64,000 nt of DNA from Candidatus Neomarinimicrobiota bacterium (GCA_017656425.1 JACDNV010000001.1:124001-188000), one strand, 5' to 3'. Positions 9,432-19,395 are shown, counted from the stretch's first letter. The notes: generated from the sequence alone by a model not told the origin. Translations and numbers: made by a program.

Positions 9432-10216
9432 CTTAACAATTTCTTTTTGAACCAAAAATATCCAATAAATATCAGTATTATATCAATCGCGACTGTATAC
9501 CACAAAAGACAAAAATTGATCTCATTAAACAAAAATAAAGACCTGAATAGATTATGTAAATTTAAAAAGGGTATGTATAAAACTGGACATACACCTAAAA
9601 ACCCCATTCCACCTCTTATTTCTGCGTCAGTACCCAACAAACCAGGTAAAACAAAAATAACCAGATATGCTATAATAACCGGGATCAAACTTCCTGCTCT
9701 TTTCTGAAAAATAAGAGAGAAAAATAATCCAACAATATACTGTGTAGTACAAATTAGAAAAATAAGTAAGGCAATTAGAACAAAGTCGTTAAAGGTTAGA
9801 TATATTTTAAATAATATAAGCAACAAGAAGGAAAAAATTGCAACATTGACAAAGCTATGGGTAATATGAACAAAGCACTTTATAAGATACAGTTCAAATA
9901 ATCTATACTCATTTGTTAGTTCAGAAAAAATTATCCCGTATTTATTTAAATATCTCATCCAGTAGTATATACCAATTAACATCGGGAATAAGACAACGGT
10001 GGTAGAAACAACTACAAAAATAGTATTTATTTGGGAATACCCTGTTCTTAGACCTGAGTACTTCATAATATTACTATATAGAAAGTATATCAATACGGGA
10101 CCCACAATTGAGAAAAATAAAGACATGATAGCCTGCCGTTTTAATTCCCTTAACTCAACAACAAGCAAACGCCTTAAATTGCCCAATGAATCCCTCCACA
10201 TGTTAGATAATATCAT
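9428..10216 (-). CDS. ABC-2 type transporter permease
   Basis: The 262-residue product has a cytoplasmic N terminus (LRRLLVVELRELKRQ) and six hydrophobic segments at roughly residues 28-50, 62-85, 108-135, 140-170, 180-200 and 232-255, the layout of ABC-2 exporter permeases. A positively charged WFKKKLLR ends the protein. It overlaps the upstream ATPase gene by 14 bases, so the two surely form one transporter. The substrate is unknown. A third, now broken, gene starts within its stop codon. The annotated start (ATG 10216) is consistent with the overlap. Confidence 0.8.
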   Translation of the reverse strand: MILSNMWRDSLGNLRRLLVVELRELKRQAIMSLFFSIVGPVLIYFLYSNIMKYSGLRTGYSQINTIFVVVSTTVVLFPMLIGIYYWMRYLNKYGIIFSELTNEYRLFELYLIKCFVHITHSFVNVAIFSFLLLILFKIYLTFNDFVLIALLIFLICTTQYIVGLFFSLIFQKRAGSLIPVIIAYLVIFVLPGLLGTDAEIRGGMGFLGVCPVLYIPFLNLHNLFRSLFLFNEINFCLLWYTVAIDIILIFIGYFWFKKKLLR

Positions 10217-11123
10217 CCTTCCCGATATTTCTCAAAAGTATTTCGAAATCAATTATATCCGAATCGAGGAGTACCATGTTTTCAATTCCAACCCTTTCAA
10301 CAAATTTCTTAAAAAATGCTGGTGATTGAAATTTTACAATCCAGTAACCATTTCTCTCTTCCTTTTCCATTATACCTGATTCAACCTCATCAAAGGAAAG
10401 ACTTTCGTCAGCTACCTTCTTTAATCTAAACTCACATCGATAAGGCAACTCATCTATAGACTCAAACTTTTCCCAATTCCCATCAAAGACAACCCTACCA
10501 TTACTCAATATAATCCATCTATCAAAAATAGATAAAAAATCAGAAAGGTTATTAGTAGATATAACAATCGTTGCACCCTTATTCTTTAATCTAACAAATT
10601 CTCTCAAAACGCTATTCAAAGACACAATATCAAGGTTATTTGTTGGCTCATCGAGAAGAAGAATTTCAGGGTCTCCTAACAAGACCTGGATAAGATCAAT
10701 TTTCCTCCTGATCCCAACCGAACAGTTCATAATACACTCATTAAGATAATCGCCAATCTCCAATTCATTAATAAAGTATATTATTCTTTCCTCTGATTCA
10801 TCTTTATTAATTCCCAGTAAAGAAGCTCTCTTAAAAAGTACTTCCCTTACCATCATCCATGGATCATGCATGTCATACTGAGGTAAATATCCAATTCTGA
10901 CTTTCTGTTTTTTATTACTTATCTCTTTACCAAATATAAATATTTTACCGTTATCAATCACATTCATCCCCGACATCAATCTTAAAAGTGTTGATTTACC
11001 AGAACCATTTCGTCCCAGTATTCCAAAAATTGATCCCTTCTCAACTCCAAAGCTCACATTGCTGATTATGTATCTTTTTTTCAGCTTTTTACTAACATTT
11101 TTTAAAGTGATAGATGCTTCCAT
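10203..11123 (-). CDS. ABC transporter ATP-binding protein
   Basis: The 306-residue protein has a Walker A motif (GRNGSGKSTL), Q-loop (GYLPQYD), Walker B with D-loop (ILLLDEPTNNLD) and an H-loop position where the usual His is replaced by Asn in ISTNNLSD. The signature motif is also divergent (NCSVGIRRK instead of LSGGQ). The loss of the switch His suggests reduced or altered ATP hydrolysis. The C-terminal 80 residues after the ATPase core form an accessory domain of the kind seen in ABC-2 exporters. Its start touches the polA stop by one base, and it overlaps the permease by 14 bases. Confidence 0.85.
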   Translation of the reverse strand: MEASITLKNVSKKLKKRYIISNVSFGVEKGSIFGILGRNGSGKSTLLRLMSGMNVIDNGKIFIFGKEISNKKQKVRIGYLPQYDMHDPWMMVREVLFKRASLLGINKDESEERIIYFINELEIGDYLNECIMNCSVGIRRKIDLIQVLLGDPEILLLDEPTNNLDIVSLNSVLREFVRLKNKGATIVISTNNLSDFLSIFDRWIILSNGRVVFDGNWEKFESIDELPYRCEFRLKKVADESLSFDEVESGIMEKEERNGYWIVKFQSPAFFKKFVERVGIENMVLLDSDIIDFEILLRNIGKDDII

Positions 11124-13816
11124 TAGTGTGCCTCATACCATGAATTTCCAACACCTATATCAACCTTTATTGGTACTTTTAGTTCAATAGCGTTTTCCAT
11201 CTCAAATTTAACAATTTCTTTTACTTTTTCTAATTCATTATCGGGGACCTCAAAAAGTAATTCATCGTGAATCTGTAATATCATTTTTGCCCTTAGCCCT
11301 TCTTTCTTAAATCTATTGGAAATATTTATCATCGCTATTTTAATAATATCAGCAGCGGTGCCCTGGATCGGAGTATTGATGGCAACTCTTTTCGCAGCTT
11401 CTCTTATATGATAATTATCGCTTTTAATATCATGTACATATCTTATTCTTCCTGATAAAGTTTTTACATACAGATTTTTTTCAGCCTCTTCTAAAGTTTT
11501 AACAATGTACTTATTAATTCCAGGATAGGTTTTAAAATACTGATCTATAAGCTTCTTTGCCTCGTCCTGTGGTATATTTAATTCCTCGGACATACGAAAT
11601 GGCCCAGCACCATACATTATCCCGAAATTGACAATCTTTGCTACCCTCCTCATTTCAGGCAATACATTCTTTTCACCAATACCAAAAACAAGAGCTGCAG
11701 TTCTGGTATGAATATCCACTCCTTTTTCAAAAGAACTCATCAACTCTTTATCTTCCGAGAGATGTGCCATTATTCTCAATTCAATTTGAGAATAATCGGC
11801 TGATAACATCTTCCAACCATCATATTGAGGTCTAAAGGCTTTCCTAATCTCTTTGCCTAAATCTGTTTTGATAGGTATGTTCTGGAAATTGGGATCACTA
11901 CTGGACAATCTTCCAGTAGATGTCCCTGTTTGATTAAATGAAGAATGTATTCTTCCTGTCTCGTTATTAACATACTGTTTCAAAGCATCAAGATAGGTGG
12001 TTTTCAGCTTCACAAGCCCTCTATAATCGAGAATCAATTCCGGCAAAGGATGCTGTGATTTTAACTTCTCTAGTACCTTTACATCAGTAGAGTTCCCTCT
12101 TACCTTTGGTAGCCCAAGCCTATTAAATAAAATCTCCGATAGCTGCTTCGGGGAATTTATGTTGAATTCAATTCCTGCAATATCATATATCCGAAAAGCG
12201 AGGGAATCGATTTTCTTTGATATTTCATTTGACATTTCATTCAGAAAATCAATATCAACATACACACCATTTTTTTCCATTTCCACAAGCACATAAATCA
12301 TCGGCAACTCTATTCTTTCATATACATCCCATGTGTTATTTTCTTTCATTTGCTTTTTAAAAATTGGGGCAAGCTGTAATGAGATATCGGCATCTTCAAC
12401 AGAATAGAAAACCAACTTGTCAAGCTCAACTTTATCCATTGTAATCTGATTCTTCTTACCTCTACCAATCAACTCCTCAATAGGTTGCATTGTATAATGA
12501 AGATACTGTTGACTTAAATTATCAATTTTATAACTGTGTGCATCAGGCTGTAAAATCCAGGCAGCAATCATAGTATCTATATCTATTCTCTTGAGTTCAA
12601 TACCGGCTCTTTTCAATACTAACATGTCGTATTTGAGATTGTGACCACATTTTTTTATTCTTTCATCTTCTAAAACTGACTTCAATTCTTTGATTACAAC
12701 TAAAAGATCGTTGCCATTAAATAGGTTTTCTTTCTTACCTTTATATCTAATCGGTATATAATAACCCTTATTTGGTTCAATAGATATTGCAATCCCGACT
12801 ATTTCTGCTTCTAGTGGTTTTAATGAAGTAGTCTCCAAATCAACTGAAATCAGCTCAGCAGTTTTCATTCTCTCTGTAAGCTCTTTTAAATCTTCCAAAT
12901 TCATAACAGCTTTATAGTCTTTTTTCTCACGAATTTCCTCGCTTGGCTTTTTAAAACTCTTCAGGATAGAATAAAACTCCAGTTCCTCAAGTAACTTTAT
13001 AAATTTTCCCTCATTTATCTGCTTATGCTTCAGATCCTTCACGTCTATTTCCAGAGGGATATCGATTTTTATTTTTGTCAACTGTTTGGATTTAAATGCA
13101 TCATCCCTACCTGAGATTAATAAATTTTTTAGTTTTTCATTATCAATTTTTTCAATATTTTTATAAAGTTCTTCAATATTCCCAAACTCATTTATTAATG
13201 AAGATGCCTTGACAGGTCCAATTCCCTTTACCCCTGGTATATTATCAATTGTATCTCCTGCCAGAGCAAGCAGATCAGGGATTTTCTCCGGAAGTACATT
13301 CCATTTCTTTTTAACACCTTCAACATCTATTATTTCTGTCTCCTTTTGACCAACTCCAGGTTTATACATCAATATATTTTCATCAATAAACTGCATCAGA
13401 TCTTTGTCACCTGTAACCATATATACGGTAATCCCCTGGGATGCTGCTTTTTTTGCAATTGTACCGATGACATCATCTGCTTCATACCCCGGCTTTATTA
13501 TTACGGGAATCTCAAGTGCTTCTACAAGTTCAAACATTTTTGGTAGTTGGGCTACCAATTCATCCGGCATAGCCTCTCTTGTAGCTTTATATTCTTCAAA
13601 AAGCTCGTGCCTGAATGTTTTCTCTGGAGCATCAAACACAATCCCTATATAATCGGGCTTTTCTTCATAAATAATTTTCAATAGGGAATTCAAAAATGCA
13701 TATGTAGCCCCAGTTGGCATTCCTTTAGATGTAGTCAATCTATTCTTCATCATCGCAAAATGACATCTATAAGCGAGTGCCGAACCGTCTACAATAAATA
13801 ATCTCTCTTTATTCAC
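11123..13816 (-). CDS. polA: DNA polymerase I
   Basis: This full-length 897-residue polymerase has three domains. The 5'-3' exonuclease (residues 1-290) includes KPGYEADDVIGT and GDTIDNIPGVKGIGPVKA. The proofreading 3'-5' exonuclease is apparently active, with the DxE pair in SVDLETTSL, then KCGHNLKYDM and YSVEDADISL. The polymerase domain has motif A (LSADYSQIELRIMAH), motif B (RRVAKIVNFGIMYGAG) and motif C (QIHDELLFEV). The start is GTG at 13814-13816 behind TTGAGGT. It acts in Okazaki-fragment processing and repair. An ABC transporter gene follows with a one-base overlap; the two are functionally unrelated. Confidence 0.97.
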   Translation of the reverse strand: MNKERLFIVDGSALAYRCHFAMMKNRLTTSKGMPTGATYAFLNSLLKIIYEEKPDYIGIVFDAPEKTFRHELFEEYKATREAMPDELVAQLPKMFELVEALEIPVIIKPGYEADDVIGTIAKKAASQGITVYMVTGDKDLMQFIDENILMYKPGVGQKETEIIDVEGVKKKWNVLPEKIPDLLALAGDTIDNIPGVKGIGPVKASSLINEFGNIEELYKNIEKIDNEKLKNLLISGRDDAFKSKQLTKIKIDIPLEIDVKDLKHKQINEGKFIKLLEELEFYSILKSFKKPSEEIREKKDYKAVMNLEDLKELTERMKTAELISVDLETTSLKPLEAEIVGIAISIEPNKGYYIPIRYKGKKENLFNGNDLLVVIKELKSVLEDERIKKCGHNLKYDMLVLKRAGIELKRIDIDTMIAAWILQPDAHSYKIDNLSQQYLHYTMQPIEELIGRGKKNQITMDKVELDKLVFYSVEDADISLQLAPIFKKQMKENNTWDVYERIELPMIYVLVEMEKNGVYVDIDFLNEMSNEISKKIDSLAFRIYDIAGIEFNINSPKQLSEILFNRLGLPKVRGNSTDVKVLEKLKSQHPLPELILDYRGLVKLKTTYLDALKQYVNNETGRIHSSFNQTGTSTGRLSSSDPNFQNIPIKTDLGKEIRKAFRPQYDGWKMLSADYSQIELRIMAHLSEDKELMSSFEKGVDIHTRTAALVFGIGEKNVLPEMRRVAKIVNFGIMYGAGPFRMSEELNIPQDEAKKLIDQYFKTYPGINKYIVKTLEEAEKNLYVKTLSGRIRYVHDIKSDNYHIREAAKRVAINTPIQGTAADIIKIAMINISNRFKKEGLRAKMILQIHDELLFEVPDNELEKVKEIVKFEMENAIELKVPIKVDIGVGNSWYEAH

Positions 13817-13947
13817 ACCTCAACCCACATACTATATTCTACTACCAATTGCAGAAGAGCCTGGGAGTTGAACCCAACTTCCCATTATATATCTGGTGAT
13901 ATCGGTATTGAAAATAATGATAACCATCGGGGATACATTCATTCCAG

Positions 13948-14694
13948 TCAATAGTCAACAATAATGTAATCAACGCCTGTAGCCCTCTTTAATTGCCTTC
14001 CAAATTCCTTAGCCTCTCCCTTCGTATTAAAACTCCCAAATTTCACCACGTAATATCTTCTCCCTTTTACTTCCTTCTTCTGAATTAAGGGATGATAACC
14101 TTTCGCAGCCAATCTATCTCTCAGCGAAAAGGCATTATTAATGTTCGCAAAAGCACCAACCTGGATATAATAAAAACCCTTTCCTGTATCATTCTCCAGC
14201 TTTACATTGTTATTTGTGGTTTCACTTTCATTCACAGCCCTCCATTCCTCCAGGCTATAGATTGAAACGATTTTATAATCATCAAATCCAATGTCAAATT
14301 CAGGATATTTTCTGGAAAAATAGACAAGATAATAATCCACGGAATCCTTTAAATCCAGAGAGTTATAACATCCAAGCAAAAAAAATATACATATTTCCAG
14401 AAGCGGTGAGTTAGGACATTCATTAACCATTTGCCATGTATAATTAAGGGCTTTTTTATAAATACCCTTTGAGTAGTAATATTCGATAATCTTCATAAGA
14501 GCTTCATCATAATACTCGGTATCTTTACATCCTTGGAGAATTTCTTTATAAATTTCAATAGCCCTATCACCATCGATCTCATTCTTGGCTATAATGTATT
14601 TCTTTCTGCATTCAAGTCGATTATATTCCTGAGGCAGGATATTTGCCGTAGAAATAAAAATTGTAAATGCAAACAGAAATACAACTTTATGCAT
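13948..14694 (-). CDS. SPOR-domain protein with TPR-like repeats
   Basis: This 248-residue protein has a signal peptide (MHKVVFLFAFTIFISTANILPQ), helical repeats at about residues 25-130 that look like TPRs (IYKEILQGCKDTEYYDEALM, ALNYTWQMVNECPNSPL), and a C-terminal SPOR domain (about 170-248; YYIQVGAFANINNAFSLRDR ... YYVVKFGSFNTKGEAKEF). SPOR domains bind denuded glycan strands at division septa. Its start overlaps the stop of lapB by 8 bases. A role in envelope assembly or division is inferred from the domain. The 131 bases after it up to polA hold no convincing gene. Confidence 0.85.
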   Translation of the reverse strand: MHKVVFLFAFTIFISTANILPQEYNRLECRKKYIIAKNEIDGDRAIEIYKEILQGCKDTEYYDEALMKIIEYYYSKGIYKKALNYTWQMVNECPNSPLLEICIFFLLGCYNSLDLKDSVDYYLVYFSRKYPEFDIGFDDYKIVSIYSLEEWRAVNESETTNNNVKLENDTGKGFYYIQVGAFANINNAFSLRDRLAAKGYHPLIQKKEVKGRRYYVVKFGSFNTKGEAKEFGRQLKRATGVDYIIVDY

Positions 14695-15835
14695 TAATGT
14701 ATGTATCTATTTGGTTACATACAGGACAAATCCAATAAACATCTTCGGACTCATTACCACATTTAGAACATCTTAATCTAAAAACTTTGCTTAGTTTTTC
14801 AATTATAATATCCAGAGCCTTTTGTGCATTTCTTACATCATTCTTAGCAAGTAACAGCTTCGCTTTCATCAGATCTACCAAAATATTATTTACCTCGGAT
14901 TTATTTAGATTATCTATAATATCAATAGCTTCATCCAGTTTACCTTTCTTCTCATAAAAGAGAGCCAAGTTAGTCACAATTCTTATATCGTTCGGTAATT
15001 TATCATGCAATTTCTCATATAAATCACCAACCCTATCAAAATTACCTAACTCAAATAGCAATTTTTCCAGTTTATTAAAAACCACAAACGATTTTTCGGG
15101 CGCTATATCGAAATACTTTTCCCACCAGATAATAGCATCCTGAACTCTTCCCTCATTATAATAGGATTCTGCTATGTAATAATAAGGAGCCTCGCACCTT
15201 TCGTCATATTTTATAGCTTTTTTGAAAACCAAACGTGCTTCATGGTATTCTTTTTTATTAAAATGTTCGATCCCTTCAGCAGTTTTATAAATCGATGCAC
15301 GCCTTTTTATTTTCTCCCTGTCTTTCCCCGGAAACATTTTCAATAGTTCGATCGCTTTGTTCCATGCCCCAGAAGCGGGATATAGATTCCATAGCTTATC
15401 AATTGCCCACTTATTCTTATTGTCTATTTCTAAAATCTTCTCACACCATTCAATCGCTTTTGCATTATTACCCAGTGAGACAAAATCCTCAACGAGATTT
15501 CTTATTATTTCAATTTTCTGTTCTTTACTCATTTCTTCTCTATAAAGAAGATTCATATGTACCTTTACAGCACCTTTTGGATCACCTGTAACCCTGTAAG
15601 CCAACCCCAACTTTATATATGCATCAATATTATCAGTATCTCTTTCCACCACAAAACGAAGTTTCTTAATCGCTTCCTTATAATTCTCATTTATGATATC
15701 ATTGAGTCCCTCAGCATAATATTTATCAACCTTATTAACCTTTACCTTCCTTCTTCTACTAACTAACATAGACAACATAAGAGCTAATATAGCTATTAAT
15801 ATTATTAAAACTATTTCAAGAAAGGACATGACCAA
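14687..15835 (-). CDS. lapB: LapB-like TPR protein with C-terminal zinc knuckle
   Basis: An N-terminal membrane anchor (FLEIVLIILIAILALMLSML) is followed by about eight TPR repeats (residues 40-340) and a rubredoxin-like C terminus, CSKCGNESEDVYWICPVC, with paired cysteines for metal binding. This is the architecture of LapB/YciM, which in E. coli controls lipopolysaccharide synthesis by steering FtsH to LpxC. The lapA-like gene lies 5 bases upstream, as in the E. coli lapAB operon. The pairing makes the assignment strong, although the LpxC-control role in this lineage is an inference. The product is 382 residues, close to the usual length. Confidence 0.88.
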   Translation of the reverse strand: MVMSFLEIVLIILIAILALMLSMLVSRRRKVKVNKVDKYYAEGLNDIINENYKEAIKKLRFVVERDTDNIDAYIKLGLAYRVTGDPKGAVKVHMNLLYREEMSKEQKIEIIRNLVEDFVSLGNNAKAIEWCEKILEIDNKNKWAIDKLWNLYPASGAWNKAIELLKMFPGKDREKIKRRASIYKTAEGIEHFNKKEYHEARLVFKKAIKYDERCEAPYYYIAESYYNEGRVQDAIIWWEKYFDIAPEKSFVVFNKLEKLLFELGNFDRVGDLYEKLHDKLPNDIRIVTNLALFYEKKGKLDEAIDIIDNLNKSEVNNILVDLMKAKLLLAKNDVRNAQKALDIIIEKLSKVFRLRCSKCGNESEDVYWICPVCNQIDTYINA

Positions 15836-15840
15836 CCATT

Positions 15841-16164
15841 TTATTCTTCATTGATACCATCAGTTTCTACAACCTGATTAATTTCCTTATTCCGATATCT
15901 ATCCAGTTCAACCTTTAATTTTTTATTTTCGGCTGTTAAAGTTTTAATTCGTGCTTTTAAAGCAATAATACTCAAAGTAGAAAAGGCTAATCCAAGCATT
16001 ATTCCAATTATAAAAGTAATTAAAAGCACTATAATCATTTCGCTTTTTAAAGGATGGGACTTACTAAAAAACACAATGCTAATAGGTTGACCCAGATTCT
16101 GAATCACGAAAATCAATATTAAAAAAATAACTATGATATAAATAATTAATTTTAAAATTTTCAT
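15841..16164 (-). CDS. lapA: LapA-like inner-membrane protein (DUF1049)
   Basis: The start at ATG 16162-16164 is preferred over an ATG at 16206 because AAAGGGAT lies 5-6 bases ahead of it and the upstream one would overlap the end of miaB. The 107-residue product has two membrane helices (LIIYIIVIFLILIFVIQN and IIVLLITFIIGIMLGLAF) with the family's FVIQN.....F motif between, and a C-terminal coiled coil (KARIKTLTAENKKLKVELDR). This matches LapA, formerly DUF1049, which partners LapB. Confidence 0.88.
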   Translation of the reverse strand: MKILKLIIYIIVIFLILIFVIQNLGQPISIVFFSKSHPLKSEMIIVLLITFIIGIMLGLAFSTLSIIALKARIKTLTAENKKLKVELDRYRNKEINQVVETDGINEE

Positions 16165-16177
16165 ATTTATCCCTTTA

Positions 16178-17482
16178 TTAAAGTGCACTCCCAAATAATG
16201 ATACACCAGCTGTATCGAATATTTTAACTTTTATAAAGTCACCTATTTTACAATCATAAGCGTCTTTAATAACAACGATTTTATTCGAATCTGTTCTGCC
16301 CCTTAACTCTCCCTTCCCCTTTTTACCTGTACTCTCAATTAAAACAGTTTCTATTTTACCTATATATTCCTTATTCCTTAATAGAGTATGTTCCTTCTGT
16401 AACTCTATAATCTCATTTAATCTTCTCGATTTTATACTGTCAGGTACATCATCCGCCATTTTTGATGCCTTTGTCCCAGGTCTTGGAGAATACTTAAACA
16501 TAAAGGCGCTATCAAACCTTACTCTTTCCATTACATCAATTGTGTCGAGAAAATCTTCTTCGGTTTCTGTTGGAAAACCTACAATAATATCCGTTGTAAT
16601 CGCTATCTCGGGAATATAAGATTTTACTTTATCTACCAAATCAAGAAACTCTTCCTTTGAATAATCTCTATTCATTAACTTCAATATTCTTGTCGAACCT
16701 GACTGGATCGGCAAATGTATATGTTTACAGATATTCTTTTTAATTCTCATCACTTCTAAAAGTTCATCATCAACATCCCGGGGATGTGGAGAGGTAAATC
16801 TGATTCTTTCAACCCCCGCAATATCTGAAATCATATCCAGCAATTCGGGAAATCTTATTCTATCATAACTATAAGAGTTGACATTTTGCCCAAGTAAAAT
16901 TACCTCTCTATAACCTGACTCAACAGATTTTTTAATCTCATTAATTATATTTTCAGGATTCCTGCTTCTTTCTCTTCCTCTTACAAAAGGAACAATACAG
17001 AAGGAGCAAAATTTATCACAGCCCCGCATTATTGAAACATAAGCACTTACTGCAGTCTGTCTGAAAGGAAGGATATCATCATATGTTTCTTCTTTACTTA
17101 ACGATGTTTTGATTACAGGCTCACCATTTATATTTTTTAATAATTTCCCCAGATTCCTATAAGAATCAGGACCTACAATTATATCAATACCTTTATATTT
17201 ATTGAGTAAATTTCCTTTATCCCTCTGTGCCACACAGCCAACAATTCCAATTCTCAATCCTTTTCTTCTGTTTTTCAAGTAAATGAGCTGACTAGCCCTT
17301 GAAATAGCTCTATTATCAGCACCTTCCCTAACAGAACATGAATTTATAAGAATGACATCAGCATTCTCAGGTGAATCAGTTTTATCAAAACCATCCTTAT
17401 GTAGAATACTATAAAGCAATTCCGTATCATATTCATTCATCTGACAACCATATGTTTCAATATAAACTTTTCTCTTATCCAT
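16178..17482 (-). CDS. miaB: tRNA-2-methylthio-N6-dimethylallyladenosine synthase
   Basis: MiaB adds a methylthio group to position 37 adenosine of certain tRNAs. Counting from ATG 17482, three cysteines of the auxiliary Fe-S cluster (C13 in ETYGCQMNEYD, C49, C83) and the radical-SAM triplet C155-x3-C159-x2-C162 (RGCDKFCSFC) are all present, followed by PFVRGRERSR, which is typical of MiaB rather than other methylthiotransferases. The C terminus (GKGELRGRTDSNKIVV...) is a TRAM domain. A TTG at 17491 is in frame, but ATG at 17482 begins with the expected MDKRKVYIETYG. The lapA start codon lies just past the stop. Confidence 0.95.
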   Translation of the reverse strand: MDKRKVYIETYGCQMNEYDTELLYSILHKDGFDKTDSPENADVILINSCSVREGADNRAISRASQLIYLKNRRKGLRIGIVGCVAQRDKGNLLNKYKGIDIIVGPDSYRNLGKLLKNINGEPVIKTSLSKEETYDDILPFRQTAVSAYVSIMRGCDKFCSFCIVPFVRGRERSRNPENIINEIKKSVESGYREVILLGQNVNSYSYDRIRFPELLDMISDIAGVERIRFTSPHPRDVDDELLEVMRIKKNICKHIHLPIQSGSTRILKLMNRDYSKEEFLDLVDKVKSYIPEIAITTDIIVGFPTETEEDFLDTIDVMERVRFDSAFMFKYSPRPGTKASKMADDVPDSIKSRRLNEIIELQKEHTLLRNKEYIGKIETVLIESTGKKGKGELRGRTDSNKIVVIKDAYDCKIGDFIKVKIFDTAGVSLFGSAL

Positions 17483-17536
17483 AATCACCAAAATCTACTT
17501 TAAATTATATGGATAATCAAGAAGATAAAAATTGTA

Positions 17537-18451
17537 TTAATATATAGCTGCAAAAAAGTAATTTAATGGATCTTTAGCAACCCCAAATTGTCTTATCTCA
17601 TAATGCAGGTGTGGAGCTGTACTTCTCCCAGTACAGCCAACTTCTCCTATGATCTGCCCTCTTTTTATCACATCTCCCTCTTTCACCAGAATTTTTGAAA
17701 GATGAGCATAAATTGTGGAATAACCAAAACCGTGATCTATTTTTATAACTTTCCCATAGGTTCTGCTGTATCTAGTAACTGTTACAACGCCATCAGCGGT
17801 TGCATGTACTTTCGTACCTGTAGGCGCGGATATATCAACACCATAATGGAATTCTCTCTTTCCAGTAAATGGATCTTTCCTGTATCCAAATCCGTCACTT
17901 ATATATCCCTTTCTCAAAGGTCTAAGAGTAGGCGTAGAACGAATCTGAATTGATCTCATCTGGATTGCTTTATAGATCTCTTCATAGCTTGCCTTTTCCA
18001 GATTCAAAAGCCTACCTATTCTATCAATATCATGGACTATTCCTGATATCCTTAAAGTATCAGGGAATAAAATATCTAGCTCTTTTATTTTATAATGTCT
18101 TCTACCACCAATACCCAGTTTTCGAATATCTATATCCACCTGTGGTATATCTGCATAGGTTCTTAGAGCTCTATCTTTCTCAATCAAATCTTGAAGGCCT
18201 GCTTCAATCGAATCTATCTTACCCTTTAAAGTATAAAAGGTTTCTAAGAACTTTTGATTGTTCTTTTTTATATTTTCAATACGGGAGTAATAAACAAATT
18301 CAGATAAAAAGTAAACACCCATTACAAATAAAGATATTAATACAAAGATGATAATAGTAAAAATCAAATATAATTTTTTCGAAGATAGAGTGAAAGACTT
18401 TACACCACTTGATCTATTCCAAACCAGTACTAGCCTATAATTTTTATCCAA
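17537..18451 (-). CDS. M23 family metallopeptidase (murein endopeptidase-like)
   Basis: The 304-residue protein has a short cytoplasmic N terminus, one membrane helix (residues 29-52), a coiled-coil stalk (about 55-100) and a C-terminal LytM/M23 domain. Zinc-binding residues are seen in FHYGVDISAP (HxxxD) and APHLHYEIR (HxH). GVDISAPTGTKVHATADGVV and KIDHGFGYSTIYAHLSKI are classic M23 segments. With all ligands present it is likely an active endopeptidase or an M23 cell-division factor acting in the periplasm. The gene stands between rpoD and miaB, with gaps of 77 and 54 bases. Confidence 0.92.
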   Translation of the reverse strand: MDKNYRLVLVWNRSSGVKSFTLSSKKLYLIFTIIIFVLISLFVMGVYFLSEFVYYSRIENIKKNNQKFLETFYTLKGKIDSIEAGLQDLIEKDRALRTYADIPQVDIDIRKLGIGGRRHYKIKELDILFPDTLRISGIVHDIDRIGRLLNLEKASYEEIYKAIQMRSIQIRSTPTLRPLRKGYISDGFGYRKDPFTGKREFHYGVDISAPTGTKVHATADGVVTVTRYSRTYGKVIKIDHGFGYSTIYAHLSKILVKEGDVIKRGQIIGEVGCTGRSTAPHLHYEIRQFGVAKDPLNYFFAAIY

Positions 18452-18528
18452 ATCTACCTCTTATTCCTACCCCCATTTTCATACATTTATAATTAAAAAT
18501 AAATAATATAATTGTCAATATTTTTCTC

Positions 18529-19395
18529 TTAACCAAGATAGCCCTTTAATATTAAAGCTCTTGATGAATGTCTCAGTTTTCTGATTGCCCTCTCCTTTAT
18601 CTGCCTTACTCTTTCTCTTGTAAGATTCAATCTTTCACCAATTTCTTCTAACGTCAAGGGTGTTTCCCGATCAATTCCAAAATATAGCTTTATAATTGCT
18701 GCCTCCCTTGGTTCAAGTGATTCCAAAGCCTTCTTTACCTCCTGTTTGAACGAAATCTCCATCAATGAGTGATCTGGTTCTACCCCATCCTGGGAAGGGA
18801 TAAAATCTCCAATAGTAGTTTCTTTATTAGGGCCAACCGGTGTTTCCATGCTTACTGTACCTTCACTAAATTGTCTAGCAGCATCTATATCAATATTCTC
18901 TTCTTTCACTATATTCTCAATCTCCTCATGAGTGGGTTCTCTTTCAAACTCCTGCTCAAACTCCGATGTAATCTGGGAAACTCTATTGATGTTACCTATA
19001 ACATTTAGGGGTAATCTAACAGTTCTTGATTGTTCTGATATAGCCTGAAGTATGGTTTGCCTGATCCACCATACTGCATAAGATATAAATTTAAACCCAC
19101 GCGTCTCATCAAATTTCCTTGCCGCTTTTATTAAACCTATATTACCCTCATTGATCAAATCCTCTAAAGTTAGTCCTTGATTCTGATATTTCTTAGCAAC
19201 AGTTACCACAAACCTCAAATTAGCCTTTAAAAGCCTGTTTAATGCATCATTATCCCCTTCTTTGACTCGTCTTGCAAGTTCTATTTCCTCCTCAGGAGAT
19301 AGGAGCTCTTCTTTACCTATTTCATCAAAATAGCGCTTTAATACTTGACTTTTTATCTCTTTTGACTTTTTTAGTCTTGCATCACTTACAAACAT
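18529..19395 (-). CDS. rpoD: Primary sigma factor RpoD/SigA, short form
   Basis: The 288-residue protein contains region 1.2 (LKRYFDEIGKEELLSPEEE), region 2 (NLRFVVTVAKKYQNQGLTLEDLINEGNIGLIKAARKFD and the -10 recognition helix GFKFISYAVWWIRQTILQAI), region 3 and region 4 (LEEIGERLNLTRERVRQIKERAIRKLR). It lacks region 1.1 and the non-conserved region, as do primary sigma factors of Bacteroidota and related FCB phyla. The promoter of groES in this window has a TTGACA -35 element, consistent with a fairly canonical recognition. No strong Shine-Dalgarno sequence is seen. Confidence 0.93.
   Translation of the reverse strand: MFVSDARLKKSKEIKSQVLKRYFDEIGKEELLSPEEEIELARRVKEGDNDALNRLLKANLRFVVTVAKKYQNQGLTLEDLINEGNIGLIKAARKFDETRGFKFISYAVWWIRQTILQAISEQSRTVRLPLNVIGNINRVSQITSEFEQEFEREPTHEEIENIVKEENIDIDAARQFSEGTVSMETPVGPNKETTIGDFIPSQDGVEPDHSLMEISFKQEVKKALESLEPREAAIIKLYFGIDRETPLTLEEIGERLNLTRERVRQIKERAIRKLRHSSRALILKGYLG

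Noticed and set aside
13817-13947. Possible tRNA 3' half (GGGTTCAAC-like arm) and a 37-codon ORF ending VQLPGSSAIGSRI on the minus strand
   Set aside because: The inverted repeat around 13863-13883 does not give a 7-base T loop with a 5-base stem, and no D or anticodon arm is found. The short ORF has no ribosome-binding site or recognised family.
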